A stretch of DNA of 64,000 bases from Pueraria montana var. lobata (GCA_026413185.1 CM048653.1:79593108-79657107); one strand, 5' to 3'; counted from the first letter of the stretch, positions 1 to 14,100 are shown. Program-made: numbers and translations. The notes: generated from the letters alone by a model not told the origin.

Positions 1-3000
1 TTTCAGTTTTGAGGTCCGACGTTCCCCGCGGTCCAATTTTGGTGCCCGTGGTGCATTTTCGACCCATTGTGCAATTTCCGTGCAAAAATAGGACTTTTCG
101 GTTTTGGTGCCCTGTGATCCATGGTGTATTCTTATGCATAAAACCATAATTCTTGGAGCACTTTTTAGTTTTGAGGTCCGTGGTGCCCCGTGGTCCAATT
201 TTCGTGCCGGTGGTGCATTTTCGGCCCATTGTGCAATTTTCATGCGAAAATAAAAATTTTGGGTTTCGCTGCCCCGCGATGTCTGGTGCATTCTTATGCA
301 TAAAAAATTGTAATGCTTGAAGCACTTTTCAGTTTTGAGGTTCGTGGTGTCCCGTGGTCCAATTTTGCTGCCGGTGGTGCATTTTCGGCCCATTATGCAA
401 TTTTCGTTCGAAAATAAGAATTTTGGGTTTTGGGGCCCCGTGATCCCTGGTGCATTCTTATCCATAAAAACTATAAAGCTTAGACCACTTTTCAGTGTTG
501 AGGTCCGAGGTGCCCCGTGGTCCAACTTTGGTGCTTGTGGAGCATTTTCGGTCCATTATGCAATTTTCGTGCGAATGTAAGACTTTTGGGTTTTGGTGCC
601 CCGTGATCCCTGATGCATTCTTATGCATAAAAAAAAATAATGCTCAGAAATCTTTTTAGTTTTCTGGTCCATGGTTCCCCGTGGTCCAATTTTGGTGCCG
701 GTGGTGCATTTTCGGCCATTTGTGCAATTTTCATGCGAAAATAAGACTTCTGGGTTTTGGTGCCCCGTGATCCCTGGTGCATTCTTATACATAAAAAATC
801 ATCATGCTCAGAGCACTTTTCAGTTTTGAGGTCCGTGGTGTCCCGTGGTCTAATTTTGGTGCTAGTGGTGAAATTTCGGTCATTTTTGCAATTTTCGTGC
901 GAAAATAAGACTTTTGGGTTTTGGTGCCCCATGATCCTTGGTGCACTCTTATGTATAAAAAACCATAATGCTTGGACCACTTTAAAGTGTTTGAGGTCGG
1001 AGGTGTCCCGTGGTCCAATTTTGGTGTCCCGTGGTGCATTTTCGACCCATTGTGCAACTTTCGTTCGAAAATAAGACTTTTGGGTTTTGGTGCCCCGTGA
1101 TCCCTGGTGCATTCTTATGCATAAAAACCATCATGCTCAGAGCACTTTTCAGTTTTGAGGTCTGTGGTGCCCCGTGGTCCAATTTTGGTGCCGCTGGTGC
1201 ATTTTCGGCCATATTTTGCAATTTTAGTGCGAAAATAAGACTTTTGGGTTTTGGTGCCCCGAGATCCCTGGTGCATTCTTATGCATAAAAAACCATAATG
1301 CTCGGAGCACTTTTAGGTATTGAGGTCCGGGGTGTCCCATGGTCGAATTTTGGTTCCCGTCGTGCATTTTCGGCCCGTTGCGCAATTTTCGTTCGAAAAT
1401 ATGACTTTTTGGTTGTGGTGCCCCGTGATCCCTGGTGCATTCTTAAGCATAAAAAACCATCATGCTCGCAGCACTTTTCAGTTTTGAGGTCCGACGTGCC
1501 CCGCGGTCCAATTATGGTGCCCGTGGTGCATTTTTGGCCTATTGTGCAATTTTCGTGCGAAAATAAGACTTTTGGATTTTGGTACCCTGTGATCCTTGGT
1601 GCATTCTTATGCATAAAAAACCATAATGCTAAGAGAACTTTTCAATTTTGAGGTCCGAGGTGCTCCGTGGTCCAATTTTGGTGCCCGTGGTGCATTTTCG
1701 GCCCATTGTGCAATTTTCGTGCGAAAATAAGACTTTTGGGTTTTGGTGCCCCGCGATCCCTGGTGCATTCTTAAGCATAAAAAACCATAATGCGCATAGC
1801 ACTTTTCAGTTTTGGGGTCCTAGGTGCCCCGTGGTCCAATTTTGGTGCTCGTGGTATAATTTCGGCCCATTGTGCAATCTTCGTACGAAAATAAGACTTT
1901 TGGATTTTGATTCCCCATGATCCCTGGTGCATTCTTCAGCATAAAAAGCCATAATGCTTCGAGCACTTTTCAGTTTTGAGGTCCGAGGTGCCCCGTGGTC
2001 CAATTTTGTTACCCATGGTGCATTTTCTGCCCATTGTGCAATTTTCGTGCGAAAGTAAGACTTTTGGGTTTTGGTGCCCCGTTATACCTGGTGCATTCTT
2101 ATGCATAAAATACCATAAGGCCTGGAAAACTTTTTAGTTTTGAGGTTCGTGGTGCCCCGTGCTCCAATTTTGGTGCCGATGGTGCATTTTCAGCTATTTG
2201 TGCAATTTTCGTGCGAAAATAAAACTTTGGGGTTTTGGTTCCCCGTGAGCCCTTGTGCATTCTTATGCATAGAAAACCATAATGCTTGGAAAACTTTTCA
2301 ATTTTGAGGTCTGTGGTGCCCCGGGTACCAATTTTGGTGCCGGTAATGCATTTTCGGCCATTTGTCCAATTTTCGTGCGAAAATAAGACTTTTGGATTTT
2401 GGTGCCCCGTGATCCATCGTGCATTCTTATTCATAAAAACCAAAATGCTTGGAGCACTTTTCAGTTTTGAGGTCCGAGGTGCCCCGTGGTCCAATTTTGG
2501 TGCCCGTGGTGCATTTTCGGCCATTGCTGAAATTTTCGTGCGAAAATAAGACTTTTGGGTTTTTGTGCCCTATGAACCCTGGTGCATTCTTATGCATTAA
2601 AAACCATAATGCTCATAGAGATTTTCAGTTTTGAGGTCCGAGGTGCCCCGTGGTCCAATTTTGGTGCCCGTGGTGCATTTTCGGCCCTTTCTGCAATTTT
2701 CGTGCGAAAATAAGACTTTTGGGTTTTGGTGCCCCATGATCCCTGGTGCATTCTTATGCATAAAAAACAATAATGCTTGGAACTCTTTTTAGTTTTGAGG
2801 TCCGTGGTGCCCCATGGTCCAATTTTGGTGCCCGTGATGCAATGTTGGCCCATTATGGAATCTTCATTCGAAAATAGGACTTTTGGGTTTTGGTGCTCCA
2901 ATATCCCAGGTGCATTCTTATGCATAAAAATCCATAATGCTTGGAGCACTTTCAGTTTTCAGGTCCACAGTGCCCCGTGGTCCAATGTTGGTACCCGTGG

Positions 3001-3110
3001 TCCATTTTCGGCCTATTTTGCAATTTTCGTACGAAAATAAGGCTTTTGGGTTTTGCTGCCCCCTGATCCCTGGTGCATTCTTATGCATAAAAAACCATAA
3101 TGCTTCGAGT
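1..3110 (+). repeat. Satellite block with long-range copies at 23.6-30.5 kb
   Basis: Specific variant combinations here reappear downstream in the same order. Positions 1-1480 match 23636-25115 at a constant offset of 23635. Positions ~1280-2000 match ~27183-28067, with one extra monomer in the downstream copy. Positions ~2460-3110 match ~29881-30530 at offset 27421. The matches share rare variants such as GTTCCCCGCGG or GTTCCTCGCGG, a GTCGGAGGTGTCCC segment and a TTTAGGTATTGAGG segment, so they are copies and not generic monomer similarity. Confidence 0.8.
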
Positions 3111-3899
3111 ACTTTTCAGTTTTGAGGTCCATGGTGCCCTGTGGTCCAATTTTGGTGCCGGTGGTGCATTTTCGGCCATTTGTGAAATTTTCGTGCAAAA
3201 ATAAGACTTTCGGGTTTTGGTGCCCTGTGATCCCTGGTGCATTCTTTTGCATAAAAAACCATAATACTCATAGTACTTTTCAGTTTTGAGGTTCGAGGTG
3301 CCCCGTGGTCCAATTTTGGTGCCCGTGGTGAATTTTTGGCCGTTTGTGCAATTTTCGTGCGAAAATTAGAGATTTGGGTTTTGGTGCCCCGTGATCCCTG
3401 GTGCATTCTTATGCATAAAAAACCACAATGCTCGGAAAAATTTTCAGTTTTGAGGTCCGACGTGCCCCGTGGTCCAATTTTCGTGTTTATTTTGCATTTT
3501 CGGCCCATTGTGCAATTTTCGTGCGAAAATAAGTCTTTTGGGTTTTGGTGCCCCCTGATCCCAGGTGCATTCTTATGTATAAAAACCATAATGGTCAGAG
3601 CACTTTTCAGTTTTGAGGTCCGTGGTGCCCTGTGGTCCAATTTTCGTGTCGGTGGTGCATTTTTTGCCATTTGCGCAATTTTCGTGCGAAAACAAGACTT
3701 TTGGATTTTGGTGCCTCGTGATCCCTGGTGCATTCTTATGCATACAAAACCATAAAGCTCAAAACCCTTTTCCGTTTTGAGGTCTGTGGTGCCCTGTGGT
3801 CCAATTTTGGTGCCGGTGGTGCATTTTCGACCATTTGTACAATTTTCGTGCGAAAATAAGACTTTTGGGTTTTGGTGCCCTGTCATCCCTGGTGCATTC

Positions 3900-6230
3900 T
3901 TATGCATAAAAAACCATAATGCTCGGAGCACTTTTCAGTTTTGAGGTTCGAGGTGCCCTGTGGTCCGATTTTGGTGCCGATGGTGCATATTCGGCCAATT
4001 GTGAAATTTTTGTGCGAAAATAAGTCTTTTGGATTTTGGTGCCCCGTGATCCCTGGTGCGTTCTTATGCAAAAAAAATTATAATGCTCGGAACTCTTTTT
4101 CATTTTTGAGGTTCGTGGTGCCCCGTGGTCCAATTTTCGTGTTTATTTTGCATTTTCGGCCCATTGTGCAATTTTCGTGCGAAAATAAGTCTTTTGGGTT
4201 TTGGTGCCCCCTGATCCCAGGTGCATTCTTATGCGTTAAAAACCATAATGCTTGGAGCAATTTTCAGTGTTGAGGTCCGTGGTGCCCCGTGGTCCAATTT
4301 TGGTGCCGGCGATGCATTTCGGCCTTTTGTGCAATTTTCGTGCGAAAATAAGACTTTTGGATTTTGGTTCCCCGTGATCCCTGGTGCATTCTTATGCATT
4401 AAAAATCATAATGCTCGGAGAACTTTCCAATTTTGAGGTCCGAGGTGCGCTGTGGTCAAATTTTGGTGCCCGTGGTGCATTTTCGGCGATTTGTGAAATT
4501 TTCGTGTGAAAATAAGACTTTTGGTTTTTGGTGCCACGTGATCCCTGGTGCATTCTTCTGCATACAAAACCATAAAGCTCGGAACCCTTTTCAGTTTTGA
4601 GGTCCGTGGTGCCCCGTGGTCCAATTTTGGTACCGGTGGTGCATTTTCGTCCATTTGTACAATTTTCGTGCGAAAATAAAACTTTTGGGTTTTCGTTCCC
4701 CATGATCCCTGGTGCATTCTTATCCATAAAAAACCATAATGCATGGAGCACTTTTCAGTTTTGAGGTCCGTTGTGTCCCGTGGTCAAATTTTGGTGTCGT
4801 TGTTGCATTTTCGGCCATTTGTGAAATTTTTGTGCGAAAATAAGCCTTTTGGGTTTTGATGCCCCGTGATCCCAGGTGCATTCTTATGTATAAAAAACCA
4901 TAATGGTCAGAGCACTTTTCAGTTTTGAGGTCCGTGGTGCCCTGTGGTCCAATTTTCGTGTCGGTGGTGCATTTTTTGCCATTTGCGCAATTTTCGTGCG
5001 AAAATAAGACTTTTGGATTTTGGTGCCTCGTGATCCCTGGTGCATTCTTATGCATACAAAACCATAAAGCTCAAAACCCTTTTCCGTTTTGAGGTCCGTG
5101 GTGCCCTGTGGTCCAATTTTGGTGCCGGTGGTGCATTTTCGACCATTTGTACAATTTTCGTGCGAAAATAAGACTTTTGGGTTTTGGTGCCCTGTCATCC
5201 CTGGTGCATTCTTATGCATAAAAATACATAATGCTCGGAGCACTTTTCAGTTTTGAGGTTCGAGGTGCCCTGTGGTCCAATTTTGGTGCCCGTGGTGCAT
5301 TTTCGGCCCATTGTGCAATTTTTGTGCGAAAATAAGACTTTTCGATTTTGGTGCCCCGTGATCCCTGGTGCATTCTTATGCATAAAAAACCATAATTCTT
5401 GGAGAACTTTTCATTTTGAGGTCTGTGGTGCCCCGTGGTCCGATTTTGGTGCTGATGGTGCATATTCGGCCAATTGTGAAATTTTCGTGCGAAAATAAGA
5501 CTTTTGGATTTTGGTGCCCCGTGATCCCTGGTGCATTCTTATGCAAAAAAAATTATAATGCTCGGAACTCTTTTTCAGTTTTGAGGTTCGTGGTGCCCCG
5601 TGGTCCAATTTTCGTGTTTATTTTGCATTTTCGGTCCATTGTGCAATTTTCGTGCGAAAATAAGTCTTTTGGGTTTTGGTGCCCCCTGATCCCAGGTGCA
5701 TTCTTATGCGTAAAAAACCATAATGCTTGGAGCAATTTTCAGTGTTGAGGTCCGTGGTGCCCCGTGGTCCAATTTTGGTGCCGGCGGTGCATTTCGGCAA
5801 TTTGTGCAATTATCGTGCGAAAATAAGACTTTTGGGTTTCGGTGCCCCGTGATCCCTGGTGCATTCTTATGCATTAAAAATCATAATGCTCGGAGAACTT
5901 TCCAGTTTTGAGGTCCGAGGTGCGCCGTGGTCAAAATTTGCTGCCCGTGGTGCATTTTCGGCGATTTGTGAAATTTTCGGGTGAAAATAAGACTTTTGGT
6001 TTTTGGTGCTACGTGATCCCTGGTGCATTCTTCTGCATACAAAACCATAAAGCTCGGTACCCTTTTCAGTTTTGAGGTCCGTGGTGCCCCGTGGTCCAAT
6101 TTTGGTGCCGGTGGTGCATTTTCGACCATTTGTACAATTGTCGTACGAAAATAAAACTTTTGGGTTTTCGTGCCCCATGATCCCTGGTGCATTCTTATGC
6201 ATAAAAAACCATAATGCATGGAGCACTTTT
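3900..6230 (+). repeat. Higher-order repeat, ~1475 bp (9 monomers)
   Basis: Variant monomers at 4081 and 5556 match at an offset of 1475 bp, about nine monomers. Both carry TAATGCTCGGAACTC followed by TTTATTTTGCATTTTCGG, and the match continues through the CGGAGAACTTTCCA monomers at ~4410 and ~5890. A few internal differences show that the second copy has diverged. Copy boundaries are approximate because they were judged by eye. Confidence 0.7.
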
Positions 6231-8047
6231 CAGTTTTGAGGTCCGTGGTGCCGCGTGGTCCAATTTTCGTGCCGGTGGTGCATTTTTTGCCATTTGCGCA
6301 ATTTTCGTGCGAAAATAAGACTTTTGGATTTTGGTGCCTCGTGATCCCTGGTGCATTCTTATGCATACAAAACCATAAAAGCTCAAAACCCTTTTCCGTT
6401 TTGAGGTCCGTGGTGCCGCGTGGTCCAATTTTCGTGCCGGTGGTGCATTTTTTGCCATTTGAGCAATTTTCATGCGCAAATAAGATTTTTGGATTTTGGT
6501 GCCTCGTGATCCCTGGTGCATTCTTATGCATACAAAACCATAAAAGCTCAAAACCCTTTTCCGTTTTGAGGTCCGTGGTGCCCTGTGGTCCAATTTTGGT
6601 GCCGGTGGTGCATTTTCGACCATTTGTACAATTTTCGTGCGAAAATAAAACTTTTGGGTTTTCGTGCCCCATGATCGCTGGTGCATTCTTATGCATAAAA
6701 AACCATAATGCATGCAGCACTTTTCAGTTTTGAGGTCTGTTGTGTCCCGTGGTCAAATTTTGGTGTCGTTGTTGCATTTTCGGCCATTTGTGAAATTTTT
6801 GTGCGAAAATAAGCCTTTTGGGTTTTGGTGCCCCGTGATCCCAGGTGCATTCTTATGTATAAAAAACCATAATGGTCAGAGCACTTTTCACTTTTGAGGT
6901 CCGTGGTGCCCCGTGGTCCAATTTTCGTGCCGGTGGTGCATTTTTTGCCATTTGCGCAATTTTCGTGTGAAAATAACACTTTTGGATTTTGGTGCCTCGT
7001 GATCCCTGGTGCATTCTTATGCATACAAAACCATAAAGCTCAAAACCCTTTTCCGTTTTGAGGTCCGTGGTGCCCTGTGGTCCAATTTTGGTGCCCATGG
7101 TGCATTTTCGACCATTTGTACAATTTTGTGCGAAAATAAGACTTTTGGGTTTTGGTGCCCTGTCATCCCTGGTGCATTCTAATGCAAAAAAAACCATAAA
7201 GCTCGGAGCACTTTTCAGTTTTGAGGTTCGAGGTGCCCTGTGGTCCAATTTTGGTGCCCGTGGTGCATTTTCGGCCCATTGTGCAATTTTTGTGCGAAAA
7301 TAAGACTTTTGGATTTTGGTGCCCCGTGATCCCTGGTGCATTCTTATGCATAAAAAACCATAATGCATGGAGCACTTTTCAGTTTTGAGGTCCGTGGTGC
7401 CGCGTGGTCCAATTTTCGTGCCGGTGGTGCATTTTTTGCCATTTGCGCAATTTTCGTGCGAAAATAAGACTTTTGGATTTTGGTGCCTCGTGATCCCTGG
7501 TGCATTCTTATGCATACAAAACCATAAAAGCTCAAAACCCTTTTCCGTTTTGAGGTCCGTGGTGCCGCGTGGTCCAATTTTCGTGCCGGTGGTGCATTTT
7601 TTGCCATTTGCGCAATTTTCGTGCGAAAAAAAGACTTTTGGATTTTGGTGCCTCGTGATCCCTGGTGCATTCTTATGCATACAAAACCATAAAAGCTCAA
7701 AACCCTTTTCCGTTTTGAGGTCCGTGGTGCCGCGTGGTCCAATTTTCGTGCCGGTGGTGCATTTTTTGCCATTTGCGCAATTTTCATGCGCAAATAAGAT
7801 TTTTGGATTTTGGTGCCTCGTGATCCCTGGTGCATTCTTATGCATACAAAACCATAAAAGCTCAAAACCCTTTTCCGTTTTGAGGTCCGTGGTGCCCTGT
7901 GGTCCAATTTTGGTGCCGGTGGTGCATTTTCGACCATTTGTACAATTTTCGTGCGAAAATAAAACTTTTGGGTTTTCGTGCCCCATGATCGCTGGTGCAT
8001 TCTTATGCATAAAAAACCATAATGCATGCAGCACTTTTCAGTTTTGA
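6218..8047 (+). repeat. Homogenised block of 165-bp monomers
   Basis: Monomers carry an extra A (CATAAAAGCTC), making them 165 bp, and several are near-identical. They share the marker AGCTCAAAACCCTTTTCCG. The cluster at 6218-6733 is repeated at 7367-8047 at an offset of ~1149 bp for its first part (7 monomers) and ~1314 bp for its last part (8 monomers). The second cluster therefore gained a monomer. Because 165 is divisible by 3, open frames stay in phase here on both strands: 226 codons on plus and 227 and 393 codons on minus. I interpret these as spurious. Confidence 0.8.
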
Positions 8048-9240
8048 GGTCTGTTGTGTCCCGTGGTCAAATTTTGGTGTCTTTAGGGTTTTGGTGCCCC
8101 TTGATCCCAGGTGCATTCTTATGCGTAAAAAACAATAGTGCTTGGAGCAATTTTCAGTTTTGAGGTTCGTGGTGCCCCGTGGTCCAATTTTGGTGCCGGC
8201 GGTGCGTTTCGGCCATTTGTGCAATTTTCGTGCGAAAATAAGACTTTTGGGTTTTGGTGCCCCGTGATCCCTGGTGCATTGTTATGCATTAAAAATCATA
8301 ATGCTCGGAGAACTTTCCAGTTTTGAGGTCCGAGGTGCGCCGTGGTCAAATTTTGGTGCCCGTGGTGCATTTTCGGCGATTTGTGAAATTTTCGTGTGGA
8401 AATAAGACTTTTGGTTTTTGGTGCCACGTGATCCCTGGTGCATTCTTCTGCATACAATACCATAAAGCTCGGAACCCTTTTCAGTTTTGAGGTCCGTGGT
8501 GCCCCGTGGTCCACTTTTGGTGCCGGTGTTGCATTTTCGACCATTTGTACAATTTTCGTGCGAAAATAAAACTTTTGGGTTTTCGTGCCCCATGATCGCT
8601 GGTGCATTCTTATGCATAAAAACCATAATGCATGGAGCACTTTTCAGTTTTGAGGTCCGTTGTGTCCCGTGGTCAAATTTTGGTGTCGTTGTTGCATTTT
8701 CGGCCATTTGTGAAATTTGTGTGCGAAAATAAGCCTTTTGGGTTTTGGTGCCCCGTGATCCCAGGTGCATTCTTATGTATAAAAAACCATAATGGTCAGA
8801 GCACTTTTCAGTTTTGAGGTCCGTGGTGCCCCGTGGTCCAATTTTCGTGCCGGTGGTGCATTTTTTGCCATTTGCGCAATTTTCGTGTGAAAATAAGACT
8901 TTTGGATTTTGGTGCCTCGTGATCCCTGGTGCATTCTTATGCATACAAAACCATAAAGCTCAAAACCCTTTTCCGTTTTGAGGTCCGTGGTGCCCTGTGG
9001 TCCAATTTTGGTGCCCATGGTGCATTTTCGACCATTTGTACAATTTCGTGCGAAAATAAGACTTTTGGGTTTTGGTTCCCTGTCATCCCTGGTGCATTCT
9101 AATGCATAAAAAACCATAAAGCTCGGAGCACTTTTCAGTTTTGAGGTTCGAGGTGCCCTGTGGTCCAATTTTGGTGCCCGTGGTGCATTTTCGGCCCATT
9201 GTGCAATTTTCGTGCGAAAATAAGTCTTTTGGGTTTTGGT

Positions 9241-11780
9241 GCCCCTTGATCCCAGGTGCATTCTTGTGCGTAAGAAACCATAATGCTTGGAGCAATTTTC
9301 AGTTTTGAGTTCCGTGGTGCCCCGTGGTCCAATTTTGGTGCCGGCGGTGCATTTCGGCCATTTGTGCAATTTTCGGGCGAAAATAAGACTTTTGGGTTTT
9401 GGTGCCCCGTGATCCCTGGTGCATTCTTATGCATTAAAAATCATAATGCTCGGAGAACTTTCCAGTTTTGAGGTCCGAGGTGCGCCGTGGTCCAATTTTG
9501 GTGCCCGTGGTGCATTTTCGGCGATTTGTGAAATTTTCGTGTGGAAATAAGACTGTTGGTTTTTGGTGCCACGTGATCCCTGGTGCATTCTTCTGCATAC
9601 AAAACCATAAAGCTCGGAACCCTTTTCGGTTTTGAGGTCCGTGGTGCCCCGTGGTCCAATTTTCATGCCGGTGGTGCATTTTTTGCCATTTGCGCAATTT
9701 TCGTGCGAAAATAAGACTTTTGGATTTTGGTGCCTCGTGATCCCTGGTGCATTCTTACGCATACAAAACCATAAAGCTCAAAACCCTTTTCCGTTTTGAG
9801 GTCCGTGGTGCCCTGTGGTCCAATTTTGGTGCCGGTGGTGCATTTTCGACCATTTGTACAATTTTCGTGCAAAAATAAGACTTTTGGGTTTTGGTGCCCT
9901 GTCATCCCTGGTGCATTCTTATGCATAAAAACCATAATGCTCGAAACACTTTTCAGTTTTGAGGTTCGAGGTGCCCTGTGGTCCAATTTTGGTGCCCGTG
10001 GTGCATTTTCGGCCCATTGTGCAATTTTTGTGCGAAAATAAGACTTTTGGATTTTGGTGCCCCGTGATCCCTGGTGCATTCTTATGCATAAAAAACCATA
10101 ATTCTTTGAGCACTTTTCATTTTGAGGTCTGTGGTGCCCCGTGGTCCGATTTTGGTGCCGATGGTGCATATTCGGCCAATTGTGAAATTTTCGTGCGAAA
10201 ATAAGACTTTTGGATTTTGGTGCCCCGTGATCCCTGGTGCATTCTTATGCAAAAAAAATTATAATGCTTGGAACTCTTTTTCAGTTTTGAGGTTCGTGGT
10301 GCCCCGTGGTCCAATTTTCGTGTTTATTTTGCATTTTCGGCCCATTGTGCAATTTTCGTGCGAAAATAAGTCTTTTGGGTTTTGGTGCCCCTTGATCCCA
10401 GGTGCATTCTTGTGCGTAAGAAACCATAATGCTTGGAGCAATTTTCAGTTTTGAGTTCCGTGGTGCCCCGTGGTCCAATTTTGGTGCCGGCGGTGCATTT
10501 CGGCCATTTGTGCAATTTTCGGGCGAAAATAAGACTTTTGGGTTTTGGTGCCCCGTGATCCCTGGTGCATTCTTATGCATTAAAAATCATAATGCTCGGA
10601 GAACTTTCCAGTTTTGAGGTCCGAGGTGCGCCGTGGTCCAATTTTGGTGCCCGTGGTGCATTTTCGGCGATTTGTGAAATTTTCGTGTGGAAATAAGACT
10701 GTTGGTTTTTGGTGCCACGTGATCCCTGGTGCATTCTTCTGCATACAAAACCATAAAGCTCAGAACCCTTTTCGATTTTGAGGTCCGTGGTGCCCCGTGG
10801 TCCAATTTTCATGCCGGTGGTGCATTTTTTGCCATTTGCGCAATTTTCGTGCGAAAATAAGACTTTTGGATTTTGGTGCCTCGTGATCCCTGGTGCATTC
10901 TTATGCATACAAAACCATAAAGCTCAAAACCCTTTTCCGTTTTGAGGTCCGTGGTGCCCTGTGGTCCAATTTTCGTGCCGGTGGTGCATTTTCGACCATT
11001 TGTACAATTTTCGTGCGAAAATAAGACTTTTGGGTTCTGGTGCCCTGTCATCCCTGGTGCATTCTTATGCATAAAAAACCATAATGCTCGGAGCACTTTT
11101 CAGTTTTGAGGTTCGAGGTGCCCTGTGGTCCAATTTTGGTGCCCGTGGTGCATTTTCGGCCCATTGTGCAATTTTTGTGCGAAAATAAGACTTTTGGATT
11201 TTGGTGCCCCGTGATCCCTGGTGCATTCTTATGCATAAAAAACCATAATTCTTTGAGCACTTTTCATTTTGAGGTCTGTGGTGCCCCGTGGTCCGATTTT
11301 GGTGCCGATGGTGCATATTCGGCCAATTGTGAAATTTTCGTCAGAAAATAAGACTTTTGGAATTTGGTGCCCCGTGATCCCTGGTGCATTCTTATACAAA
11401 AAAAATTATAATGCTCGGAACTCTTTTTCAGTTTTGAGGTTCGTGGTGCCCCGTGGTCCAATTTTCGTGTTTATTTTGCATTTTCGGCCCATTGTGCAAT
11501 TTTCGTGCGAAAATAAGTCTTTTGGGTTTTGGTGCCCCTTGATCCCAGGTGCATTCTTGTGCGTAAAAAACCATAATGCTTGGAGCAATTTTCAGTTTTG
11601 AGTTCCGTGGTGCCCCGTGGTCCAATTTTGGTGCCGGCGGTGCATTTCGGCCATTTGTACAATTTTCGTGCGAAAATAAGACTTTTTGGGTTTTGGTGCC
11701 CCGTGATCCCTGGTGCATTCTTATGCATTAAAAATCATAATGATCGGAGAACTTTCCAGTTTTGAGGTCCGAGGTGCGCC
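9241..11780 (+). repeat. Tandem higher-order repeat, 7 monomers (~1146 bp), two full copies plus part of a third
   Basis: The landmark GCCCCTTGATCCCAGGTGC occurs at 9241, 10387 and 11534, at spacings of 1146 and 1147 bp. Copy 1 (9241-10386) and copy 2 (10387-11533) match almost base for base, including the rare TTGTGCGTAAGAAACC and GAAATAAGACTGTTGG variants. The third copy starts at 11534 and switches to another monomer type at ~11780. Near-identity suggests that this is among the youngest amplifications in the window. Confidence 0.88.
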
Positions 11781-14100
11781 GTGGTCAAATTTTGGTGCCC
11801 GTGGTGCATTTTCGGCGATTTGTGAAATTTTCGTGTGAAAATAAGACTTTTGGTTTTTGGTGCCACGTGATCCCTGGTGCATTCTTCTGCATACAAAACC
11901 ATACAGCTCGGAACCCTTTTCAGTTTTGACGTCCGTGGGGCCCCGTGGTCCAATTTTGGTGCCGGTGGTGCATTTTCGACCATTTGTACAATTTTTGTGC
12001 GAAAATAAAACTTTTGGGTTTTCGTGCCCCATGATCCCTGGTGCATTCTTATGCATAAAAAACCATAATGCATGGAGCACTTTTCAGTTTTGAGGTCCGT
12101 TGTGTCCCGTGGTCAAATTTTGGTGTCGTTGTTGCATTTTCGGCCATTTGTGAAATTTGTGTGCGAAAATAAGCCTTTTGGGTTTTGGTGCCCTGTGATC
12201 CCAGGTGCATTCTTATGTATAAAAAACCATAATGGTCAGAGCACTTTTCAGTTTTGAGGTCCGTGGTGCCCTGTGGTCCAATTTTCGTGTCGGTGGTGCA
12301 TTTTTTGCCATTTCCGCAATTTTCGTGCGAAAATAAGACTTTTGGATTTTGGTGCCTCGTGATCCCTGGTACATTCTTATGCATACAAAACCATAAAAGC
12401 TCAAAACCCTTTTCCGTTTTGAGGTCCATGGTTCCCTGTGGTCCAATTTTGATGCCGGTGGTGCATTTTCAACCATTTGTACAATTTTCGTGCGAAAATA
12501 AGACTTTTGGGTTTTGGTGCCCCGTGATCCCTGCTGCATTCTTATGCACAAAAAACCATCATGTTCAGAGCACTTTTCAGTTTTGAGGTCCGTCGTACCC
12601 CATGGTCCAATATTGGTGCCGGTGGTGCATTTTCGGCCTTTTGTGCAATTTTCGTGCGAAAATAAGACTTTTGGGTATTGGTTCCCCGTGATCCTTGGTG
12701 CATTCTTATCCATAAAAAACCATAATGCTCGGAGGACTTTCAGTTTTGAGGTCTGAGGTACCCCGTGGTCCAATATTGGTGCCCGTGGTGCATTCTCCGC
12801 CCATTGTGCAATTTTCGTGAGAAAATAAGACTTTTGGGTTTTGGTTCCCCGGGATCCCTGGTGCATTCATATCCATAAAAAATCATAATGCTCAGAGGAC
12901 TTTTTAGTTTTGAGGTCCGAGGTGCCCGTAATCCAATTTTGGTGCCGGTGGTGCAGTTTCGGCCATTTGTTCAATTTTTGTGCGAAAATAAGACTTTTGG
13001 GTTTTGGTGCCCCATGATCCCTAGTGCATTCTTATGCATAAAAAACCATAATGCTTGGAGCACTTTTCAGTTTTAAGGTCCGAGGTACCCCGTGGTCCAA
13101 TTTTGGTGTCAGTGGTGCATTTTTGGCCTTTTGTGCAATTTTTGTGCAAAAATAAGACTTTTGGGTATTAGTGCCGCTTGACCCCTGGTGCTTTCTTATC
13201 CATAAAAAAACCATAATGCTCAGAGTACTTTTCAATTTTGGTGCCCGTGGTGCATTTTCGTCGCATTGTGCAATTTTCGTGCGAAAATAAGACTTTTGGG
13301 TTGTGGTGCCTCGTGATCCCTGGTGCATTCATATGTATAAAAAACCATAATGCTTGGAACTCTTTTCAGTTTTAAGGTCCGTGCTTCCCCGTGGTCCAAT
13401 TTTTGTGTCGGTGGTGCATTTTCGGCCATTTGTGCAATTTTCATGTGAAAATAAGACTTTTGGGTTTTGGTGGCCCGTGATCCCTGGTGCATTCTTATGC
13501 ATAAAAAACCATAATGTTCGAAGCACTTTTCAGTTTTGAGGTCCGAGGTGCCCCGTGGTCCAATTTTAGTGCCCGTTGTTCATTTTCAGCCCATTGTGCA
13601 ATCTTAGTGCGAAAATAAGACTTTTGGGTTTTGGTGCCCTGTAATCCATGGTGCATTCTTATGCATAAAAAACCATAATGCTCAACACACTTTTCAGTTT
13701 TCAGGTTCGTGGTGCCTCGTGGTCCAATTTTGGTGCCGATGGTGCATTTTCTGTCATTTGTACAATTTTCATGCGAAAATAAGACTTTTGGGTTTTGGTG
13801 CCCTGTGATCCCTGGTGCATTATTATGCATAAAAAACCACAATGCTCGGAGAACTTTCCAGTTTTGAGGTCCGAGGTGCCCCGTGGCCAAATTTTGGTGC
13901 CCATGGTTCATTTTCGGTCGTTTGTGCAATTTTCGTGCGAAAATGAGACTTTTGGATTTTGGTGCCCCATGATCCCTAGTGCATTCTTATGCATAAAAAA
14001 CCGTAATGCTTGGAACACTTTTCAGTTTTGAGGTCCGTGGTGCCTCGTGGAACAATTTTGGTGCCAGTGGTGCATTTTCAGCCATTTGTGCAATTTTCGT

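Noticed and set aside
3116..3931. 271-codon minus-strand ORF and the many 60-170 codon ORFs across the array
   Set aside because: All are translations of the 164-bp repeat in shifting frames. Frame changes follow A-tract indels and there is no start context, domain or codon bias.
6853..8034. 393-codon minus-strand ORF
   Set aside because: It is seven satellite monomers read through, with the same 54-55-residue block repeated and no known domain. The matching region on plus is also open. Treated as spurious.
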